From: Leuconostoc citreum
Lineage (GTDB): Bacteria; Bacillota; Bacilli; Lactobacillales; Lactobacillaceae
NCBI RefSeq assembly: GCF_004354555.1
Contig: NZ_PUFH01000005.1
Span: 434,001 to 498,000, forward strand
Length of the DNA: 64,000 nt
Reading direction: 5' to 3'
Made by a program: the position numbers and the translations under genes. Of the stretch, positions 62,015 to 64,000 are shown one piece after another. The notes below the pieces were generated by a model, which made no database searches, was not told the DNA's origin, and worked only from the letters and a program-made list of their open reading frames with translations. The first letter of the stretch is position 1, and each line of letters opens with the position of its first letter.

Positions 62015-62985
62015 AATTTCACATCCAAATTATCCGGACTTTTTAAAATATCTTCAATGCTTTCGCAAGCCGCCACTCGCTTTATCGCTTCAGCAAATGG
62101 TTCAGCAACAGAAATTTGCGTTAATTTGTTAAACTGCTTTGTCTCAGGTACTTCAATACTATTGGTTACCAACACCCGCTTAATAGCAGAATTTTCTAAT
62201 TTAGAAACAGCATGATCAGATAAAACAGCATGCGGCGCGACAGCATATAGTTCCGTAACACCCGCAGCCACTAATGCCTGACTGGCAACCATCATACTTG
62301 AGCCAGTATCAATAATATCATCTAAGAGAATTGCTCTTTTTCCTTTGACGTTACCAGTAACACTGTCAGGCTTATTGGTAACCTTTTCTTCAGTACGATG
62401 ATCCACTACAGCCCATTCGGCATGCAATAATTTCGCAAATTTGCGAGCACGGCTAACACTAGCATGATCTGGTGCAACAACGACGAGGTCATCACCTAAT
62501 AACTGATTAGCATAAAAATAGTGCCCGAGTGCCGGCATTGAAATTAGGTGGTCAACAGGGATATCAAAAAATCCTTGAACTTGATCAGCGTGTAAATCAA
62601 GTGTGATAACCCGCTTAACACCCTGCGATTCTAACATATTAGCAATTAGCCGTGCAACAATCGGTTCGCGAGAGCGCGCTTTACGGTCTGAACGTGCGTA
62701 ACCAAAGTACGGAATAACCACATTGATTGTTCGAGCAGAGGCGCGTCTTGCGGCGTCAATAAAAATCATCAATTTCATGAAGTTATCATTTACAGGCTCT
62801 GTAATACCCTGAATCACATAAACATCACGTCCGCGAACCGTTTGGTGAATACGTTCATAAATTTCATTATCTGCAAACTGTTTGACATCAATAGTGGACA
62901 ACTCAATGTCTAAAATTTGGGCAATCTCTGTTGCTAATTGTGGATTACTTCCAAGACTAAATATTTGATATTCAGGGGGCGTCAT
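62011..62985 (-). CDS. prs: ribose-phosphate pyrophosphokinase (PRPP synthetase)
   Basis: Makes PRPP from ribose 5-phosphate and ATP for nucleotide, His and Trp synthesis. The 324 residues contain FADNEIYERIHQTVRGRDVYVIQ, YARSDRKARSREPI (flexible loop), ITLDLHADQVQGFF and the PRPP-binding AILLDDIIDTGSSM. GGAG precedes the ATG and a TATAAT box lies near 63022. Lactic acid bacteria often have two prs genes; this one is coupled to an esterase and a reductase rather than glmU. Confidence 0.95.
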   Translation of the reverse strand: MTPPEYQIFSLGSNPQLATEIAQILDIELSTIDVKQFADNEIYERIHQTVRGRDVYVIQGITEPVNDNFMKLMIFIDAARRASARTINVVIPYFGYARSDRKARSREPIVARLIANMLESQGVKRVITLDLHADQVQGFFDIPVDHLISMPALGHYFYANQLLGDDLVVVAPDHASVSRARKFAKLLHAEWAVVDHRTEEKVTNKPDSVTGNVKGKRAILLDDIIDTGSSMMVASQALVAAGVTELYAVAPHAVLSDHAVSKLENSAIKRVLVTNSIEVPETKQFNKLTQISVAEPFAEAIKRVAACESIEDILKSPDNLDVKL

Positions 62986-63031
62986 ATCATGCTCTCCATT
63001 TTTCTTTCTAATTTTATTATAACAGCATTTT

Positions 63032-64000
63032 TTAATTTAACATGAAATCATCTGGGGTAACCTCGTTCATACCAATCATTGGATCAATGGTTTGCGCCGA
63101 AATAATACCAGCTGTCAGTTGGTAAGTTAGAACGGTTTTCTCGGGCTCATCTTGCTTGATAATTGTTTTTTCAGAGGTTTTATTGTCGACAATTGATGCT
63201 TGTAAGCGCTGCTTTAAAGTAGTCGCACGTTGTGGCACCGGTGTTTTGGCTGCCCGATTGAAAGCTTGATAATCACCAACCAAAATTAATGCTTCTTTAG
63301 CTCGTGTGATTCCTGTGTACAATAGGTTCCTATTCAGCATAAGACCGAATTGAGAGGTCAGGACCATAATGACCAATTTAAATTCATTCCCTTGCGCTTT
63401 GTGAACTGTTGTCGCGTATGCCAAAGTAAGTTGACTGAGATCTTTTTTAGTATATGCTAACTCTTTGCCATCAAAATCAACGACCAAACGGTCTTCATGA
63501 TCTTCATTGCCCTTATCTTGTTTAGATTGAACAGCAATAATTGTGCCCATGTCACCATTGTAAACATCCCGCTCGCTATCGTTTTCCAACTGTAAAACTT
63601 TATCACCCTTACGAAAATAGGTGTGCCCAAATTGCAGTGACTTTTTCGTTGCCTTTTCTGGATTAAATAGTGCTTGTGCCATCGTATTTAATGTCAGCAC
63701 ACCAGCTGATGTTTTATAAATGGGTGTTAATATTTGTAGGTCATCTTGTGTATAGTTTTTCTTAATTGCAGCTTGTACAACTTGTTTAATCGCTGTTTCT
63801 GCTTGCTCTGGTGATACCATGAACGTGGAACGATCATGTTTATTCTCTAAGAAATCCTCAGGTAATCGGCCACTTTTAATATTTTGTGCTAATGCGGTAA
63901 TACTACTACCACGGCCTTGTCGATAAATCGTTTCAAGCTCAATGTGTGGCAGAATACCACTGTTAACCAAATCAGCTAAGACATTGCCCGGCCCAACGGA
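63032..64000 (-). CDS. recD2: RecD2-type helicase, C-terminal part (5' end beyond right edge)
   Basis: Last 323 codons of a superfamily 1B 5'-3' DNA helicase. The visible part has SVGPGNVLADLVNSG, HIELETIYRQGRGSSI (motif III/IV region), GDKVLQLEND, NGDMGTI and LTLAYATTVHKAQGNEFKLV (motif V), then NLLYTGITRAKEALILVGD (motif VI). These match RecD2/YrrC of Firmicutes, a helicase without RecBC partners that acts in DNA repair. The frame is open to the window edge; the N-terminal HhH and Walker motifs are not in view. Confidence 0.9.
   Translation of the reverse strand, partial: SVGPGNVLADLVNSGILPHIELETIYRQGRGSSITALAQNIKSGRLPEDFLENKHDRSTFMVSPEQAETAIKQVVQAAIKKNYTQDDLQILTPIYKTSAGVLTLNTMAQALFNPEKATKKSLQFGHTYFRKGDKVLQLENDSERDVYNGDMGTIIAVQSKQDKGNEDHEDRLVVDFDGKELAYTKKDLSQLTLAYATTVHKAQGNEFKLVIMVLTSQFGLMLNRNLLYTGITRAKEALILVGDYQAFNRAAKTPVPQRATTLKQRLQASIVDNKTSEKTIIKQDEPEKTVLTYQLTAGIISAQTIDPMIGMNEVTPDDFMLN

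Noticed and set aside
1-64000. tRNA or rRNA genes, insertion sequences, prophage or plasmid functions
   Set aside because: No cloverleaf, rRNA segment, transposase, integrase other than XerD, or phage structural gene was recognised; gene order is that of a housekeeping chromosome.

Overview
The window reads as a chromosomal segment of a low-GC, heterofermentative lactic acid bacterium of the Leuconostoc/Weissella/Fructobacillus group, most likely Leuconostoc. This is inferred from gene content and order (tkt-aro operon, cvfB-xerD-ribT-scpA-scpB-rluB, cmk-rpsA-der-hup, hisS-aspS behind a T-box, a maltose phosphorylase cluster with SLC45-type permeases, and dinG-tseB-aspB-asnS-dnaD as in other Firmicutes). 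No 16S rRNA gene is present to prove it. Nearly all genes lie on the minus strand. I see no rRNA, tRNA, CRISPR array, insertion sequence or prophage.

Layout. 1-4.25 kb: an aromatic amino acid operon (tkt, aroE, aroF, 5' end of aroB) behind a long leader. The leader has a consensus promoter, a 17-codon leader peptide ending Tyr-Tyr-Tyr-Phe-Trp-Phe-Met, and two tandem terminator-like hairpins; this is the most striking feature of the window. 4.3-5.8 kb: a nucleoside-hydrolase homologue with an altered active site, translationally coupled to an ECF transporter S component. 6-12 kb: degV, dfrA, cca, a TPR protein, CsbD, an aldo/keto reductase and HU. 12-21.4 kb: der, rpsA, cmk, a LysM protein, an FMN-riboswitch-controlled ribU, then rluB-scpB-scpA-ribT-xerD-cvfB. 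21.4-27.7 kb: yqeY, rpsU, an MHS transporter divergent from a PucR regulator, an amino acid permease and a YitT protein. 27.8-31.2 kb: aspS and hisS behind a T-box.

31.2-42.6 kb is an alpha-glucoside island. One half holds two paralogous GH13 glucosidases flanking an SLC45-like permease, divergent from a LacI regulator, with a perfect operator at the glucosidase transcription start. The other half holds LacI regulator, permease, maltose phosphorylase and beta-phosphoglucomutase in that transcription order, with two cre-like palindromes. Both GH13 enzymes carry Val after the catalytic Asp, which points to alpha-1,6-linked oligosaccharides, so the island probably pairs hydrolysis of isomalto-oligosaccharides with phosphorolysis of maltose.

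42.7-64 kb: a 44-residue Lys/Gln-rich protein, a Ser/Thr-rich anchored protein, a large amidase/glucosaminidase autolysin with five internal repeats, a nitroreductase, a GNAT enzyme, two class I aminotransferases, an RlmL-type methyltransferase, and dinG-tseB-aspB-asnS-dnaD, in which DinG keeps its exonuclease but has lost its helicase motifs. Then come mevalonate kinase, a membrane-anchored sortase, an AraC regulator, an aldo/keto reductase, an SGNH esterase, prs, and the 3' part of recD2 running off the right edge.
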